Assembly: GCA_910579865.1 (NCBI GenBank)
Contig: CAJTXA010000050.1
Location: forward strand, 1 to 7,744
DNA from: an uncultured Lachnospiraceae bacterium
GTDB taxonomy: Bacteria > Bacillota > Clostridia > Lachnospirales > Lachnospiraceae
DNA: 7,744 nucleotides
Direction of reading: 5' to 3'
Program-made: the position numbers and the translations under genes
In this document: piece by piece, positions 6,160-7,744 of the stretch
Layout: the number at the start of each line of letters is the position of its first letter
Numbering within the stretch: the first letter of the stretch is position 1
Notes under the pieces: generated by a model
What the model saw: only the letters and a program-made list of their open reading frames with translations
Database searches by the model: none
Told to the model about the DNA's origin: nothing

Positions 6160-6212
6160 ATGAGGTAAGGTTCAGTTAATCCTCCGAAAAGGACTTGCTT
6201 CCCCTCCCTCCC
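6160..6212 (-). ncRNA. Group II intron domain VI and 3' splice site
   Basis: This follows domain V with only a short linker. It contains a TCC-TTTTC-GGA hairpin tip and ends TTACCTCAT, with the candidate branch-point A seven bases from the 3' end. I judge the exact pairing of the basal stem uncertain. Confidence 0.6.
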
Positions 6213-6246
6213 AAACCGGACGGACACATCTCTGCGTATCCGGCTT
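6213..6246 (-). ncRNA. Group II intron domain V
   Basis: A 34-base hairpin, the canonical size. The outer strands AAGCCGGA and TCCGGTTT pair, including the AGC catalytic triad opposite GTT; an inner ACGCA/TGTGT stem is capped by a GAGA tetraloop (GNRA type), and a bulge lies on the 3' side. This is the active-site domain of the ribozyme and the clearest proof of the intron. Confidence 0.88.
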
Positions 6247-6266
6247 TCCGCTTGTCATCTGCGGTT

Positions 6267-6734
6267 TTATGAATGAATTAACTCATGGCATTCCGGACAT
6301 ACTACGAGCGTTTTTCTTCTCCTTTTGCGCATAAGGAGTACCCACTCTGCATTGCCCTTTAAATCTTTTAACTTTTTAACCTGATGTATCACCAGATTCC
6401 TACAATTCTTACCGCACAACTCACATGTATGGCGTTCCACCCTCTGTTTCAGGGTATTGGTCTTTGCGTACTTAGAAAACTGCGGCAGTTCGCTTACATT
6501 ATCAAACTTTGTTGCCCTTTCCTTCCGCTTAAAACCGTCCTTGTAAAAAGTGGTTGTTTTAGTGCCGCCTTTAGTTTCATATGCAAGCGTAAATAAGTCA
6601 TTTCTACAATACCTGCGCTTAATCTCGTGAACATTTGTTTTGTATTTGCACGCAAATGTTTTATACATGCTGTACTTCATCACATTGGCAAATCTCCCTA
6701 TTTTAAAGGAATCATTTGCTATGGAGTAATAGTT
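6267..6734 (-). pseudogene. Group II intron-encoded protein, C-terminal fragment (maturase and HNH domain)
   Basis: The intact protein is a reverse transcriptase/maturase that helps its intron splice and insert. About 155 residues remain, opening NYYSIANDSFKIGRFANV and KYSMYKTFACKYKT, which is the maturase (domain X) region. The end is a zinc-binding HNH endonuclease: CELC, then VIHQVKKLKDLKG, then RKTLVVCPECHELIHS before the TAA stop at 6267-6269. The DNA upstream of NYY belongs to traG, so the reverse transcriptase domain and start codon are missing. A GTG/ATG pair near 6680 is internal and has no ribosome binding site. Confidence 0.88.
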
Positions 6735-6737
6735 ACA

Positions 6738-7048
6738 AACTTCGGTATCTGCCCGATATCCGCAAACTCGTCTAACAGGCAGCGCACATGGACGGGAAGC
6801 CGCCCGCCGTATTCATCATCTGCCTTGTCGCAAAGCAAGTTGAATAACTGTGTGTAGAGAATACTCACGACAAAGTTAAAGGTGTCGTCTGTGTCGCTGA
6901 TGATGACGAAAAGAGCGGTCTTTCTGTCGCCTATGGTGTCAAGCTGCATTTCGTCAGTTTCCATAAGCTCGCGCAGTTCCTTAATGTCAAAGGGTGCTAA
7001 CCTTGCGCCGCAGCTAATTAAAATCGACTTCGCCGTTTGTCCAGTGAC
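6738..7048 (-). pseudogene. traG/virD4-like coupling protein, fragment 5' of the intron
   Basis: In one frame it reads GQTAKSILISCGARLAPFD, ELRELMETDEMQLDTIGDR, TALFVIISDTDDTFNFVV and VRCLLDEFADIGQIPKF. The last stretch includes the Walker B-like LLDEF of TraG/VirD4 ATPases. The N-terminal membrane segments and Walker A are missing: traG-like sequence begins near 7048, just after tnpW, where an upstream frame shift or junction occurs. At its other end the text breaks after IPKF and enters intron sequence. About 40 residues expected between IPKF and DTTLF in intact relatives are gone. Confidence 0.85.
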
Positions 7049-7069
7049 GTTTTGTAAAGGACGTATTCA

Positions 7070-7270
7070 TCATTTTTCATCACTTTTTCTTGGTCTGCCT
7101 TGTTTCCCATGCTCTAAGTCTTGGAGAATGACACGTTTTAGCTTATCCTCTACGCTTTGGGTACTCGTATCAGAAAAATGTACCTCGACTAAATACCTTG
7201 TCTTGTCAATCTTCTGTTGTAAACAGGGCGTTAATCGCCCTGTGGTGTTGGTCTGAATGTTGTCGCTCAT
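7070..7270 (-). CDS. tnpW: Transposon-encoded TnpW family protein
   Basis: A 66-residue protein starting MSDNIQTNTTGRLTPC, followed by QQKIDKTRYLVEVHFSDTST and EDKLKRVILQDLE, the pattern of TnpW proteins carried by Tn4451-like and Tn1549-like elements. Their function is not established. The start at 7270 has AGGAGG immediately upstream, only 3 bases away, which is short but typical genes in such elements tolerate it. The frame is open further upstream through a terminator hairpin, so the downstream start is preferred. It ends in two consecutive stops (TGA TGA). Only about 20 bases separate it from the upstream terminator, leaving no space for its own promoter. Downstream, it abuts a truncated traG instead of an intact partner gene. 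Confidence 0.8.
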   Translation of the reverse strand: MSDNIQTNTTGRLTPCLQQKIDKTRYLVEVHFSDTSTQSVEDKLKRVILQDLEHGKQGRPRKSDEK

Positions 7271-7288
7271 GTTCCTCCTTTTGAGCGC

Positions 7289-7331
7289 AAAAAAGGCGCA
7301 TAGTTTACAATTTACTGTTCCATGCGCCTTT
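7289..7331 (-). terminator. Rho-independent terminator behind the PD-(D/E)XK gene
   Basis: AAAGGCGCAT (7292-7301 on the plus strand) pairs with ATGCGCCTTT (7322-7331), a 10-bp stem around a 20-base loop. Read on the minus strand it is followed by a T-run (six T, partly in the stem, to 7289). It lies 36 bases past the stop of the transposase-like gene and directly in front of tnpW, so it could terminate the first or attenuate the second. Confidence 0.8.
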
Positions 7332-7367
7332 ACGCTGTTATTTAGATATTTAATTGTTTTACTGCTA

Positions 7368-7744
7368 TTATGCCAACTGCATAACTTCTCCTTTAACTTC
7401 CTCAATCTCATCATCAGATAATTCCGGAAAAAATGTCTGTATTTCATCTATAGAAATTTTTCCTTTTTGCAACATAAGAATTGCCTTTTCTTTCACCTTA
7501 TCCTGTGCCGCTTCATGCCGTTCACTTCTTATAAACGACTTCATAATCTGTTCTTCATCAAACAAACTCATCATAATCGTCACAACCTCCTTTTCTCTGT
7601 CAAGCAAATATTCTCTTAAAACATTCCTGTCCTTGCATATGCGGATTGTTTCCGTAACTGCCTTTTGTGTCATTCCATGCTGTTTTGTCTTCTCGTTAAA
7701 TACTTTACAGAAAATAATGTACTGGTTGATAATATCATCTGTAT
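7368..7744 (-). CDS. PD-(D/E)XK (Rpn-like) putative transposase/nuclease, C-terminal part
   Basis: The 5' end lies outside the window. The visible 124 residues include INQYIIFCKVFNEKTK, ETIRICKDRNVLREYL and REKEVVTIMMSLFDEEQIM, which match the C-terminal helical region of the large PD-(D/E)XK nuclease/transposase family common in Lachnospiraceae (recombination-promoting nuclease-like). The N-terminal catalytic domain would be to the right, so activity cannot be judged. The C-terminus is acidic (SDDEIEEVKGEV). It ends TAATAG and is followed by a terminator. Confidence 0.75.
   Translation of the reverse strand, partial: TDDIINQYIIFCKVFNEKTKQHGMTQKAVTETIRICKDRNVLREYLLDREKEVVTIMMSLFDEEQIMKSFIRSERHEAAQDKVKEKAILMLQKGKISIDEIQTFFPELSDDEIEEVKGEVMQLA

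Larger units (their letters stand above)
6160..6737 (-). mobile_element. Group II intron, 3' part only, inserted in traG
   Basis: The remnant contains the end of the intron-encoded protein, RNA domain V, and domain VI up to a 3' splice site. The 3' end, read as ACCTCAT, fits the usual AY ending; an A seven bases from the end is in place for the branch-point. It is followed exactly by GACACCACG, the DTT codons of traG. The 5' two thirds (domains I to III and the reverse transcriptase core) are absent: at about 6732-6739 the intron protein joins directly to an upstream part of traG. The intron cannot splice or move by itself. Confidence 0.85.

Noticed and set aside
1..7744. CRISPR array, tRNA or rRNA genes.
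   Set aside because: No regularly spaced direct repeats, cloverleaf with CCA-type end, or rRNA signature was seen.

Overview
The window looks like accessory DNA from a gut-type Clostridia bacterium (Firmicutes, probably Lachnospiraceae or a relative). Strong AGGAGG-type ribosome binding sites, AT-rich cargo genes, and several protein families typical of Tn916/Tn1549/Tn4451-like elements (a sigma-like regulator, a TraG/VirD4 coupling protein, TnpW, a large serine recombinase, a group II intron) all point that way. No housekeeping gene is present. The assignment comes from recognising families by eye, not from a search.

Layout from left to right. (1) 1-305, minus: the 5' part of a sigma-70-like regulator of a conjugative element, preceded by a leader rich in inverted repeats (306-570). 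(2) 574-3275, minus: an intact two-gene operon in which an XRE-type regulator overlaps by ATGA with an ABC half-transporter; a plausible promoter and palindromic operator lie upstream. (3) 3340-3660: a more GC-rich patch with a 28-codon ORF and a strong-looking promoter facing right. (4) 3719-4453, plus: a CPBP-family membrane protease gene broken by an in-frame TAG and an apparent internal deletion. (5) 4476-4935, minus: a decayed remnant of a large serine recombinase. (6) 4947-5504, plus: a polytopic membrane protein that has lost its 5' end at the recombinase junction. (7) 5592-5855, plus: a neat 79-codon gene of unknown function with its own Shine-Dalgarno site and terminator. (8) 6028-7048, minus: traG (virD4-like) interrupted by a group II intron; a later deletion removed the middle of traG together with the front of the intron. 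(9) 7070-7270, minus: tnpW. (10) 7368-7744, minus: the C-terminal part of a PD-(D/E)XK/Rpn-like putative transposase with a terminator behind it.

The genes that appear intact are the XRE regulator, the ABC transporter, the 79-codon gene and tnpW. The regulator and transporter probably work together: the XRE protein would control an operon that includes itself, and the transporter would export an unknown hydrophobic or peptide substrate. Their position next to a sigma-like regulator resembles the cargo slot of Tn916-like elements. Much of the rest is a scrapyard of truncated transfer and transposition genes. I did not find a clear new multi-gene system. The best leads are the XRE-ABC cargo operon, the unknown 79-codon gene, and the nested intron/deletion history in traG.
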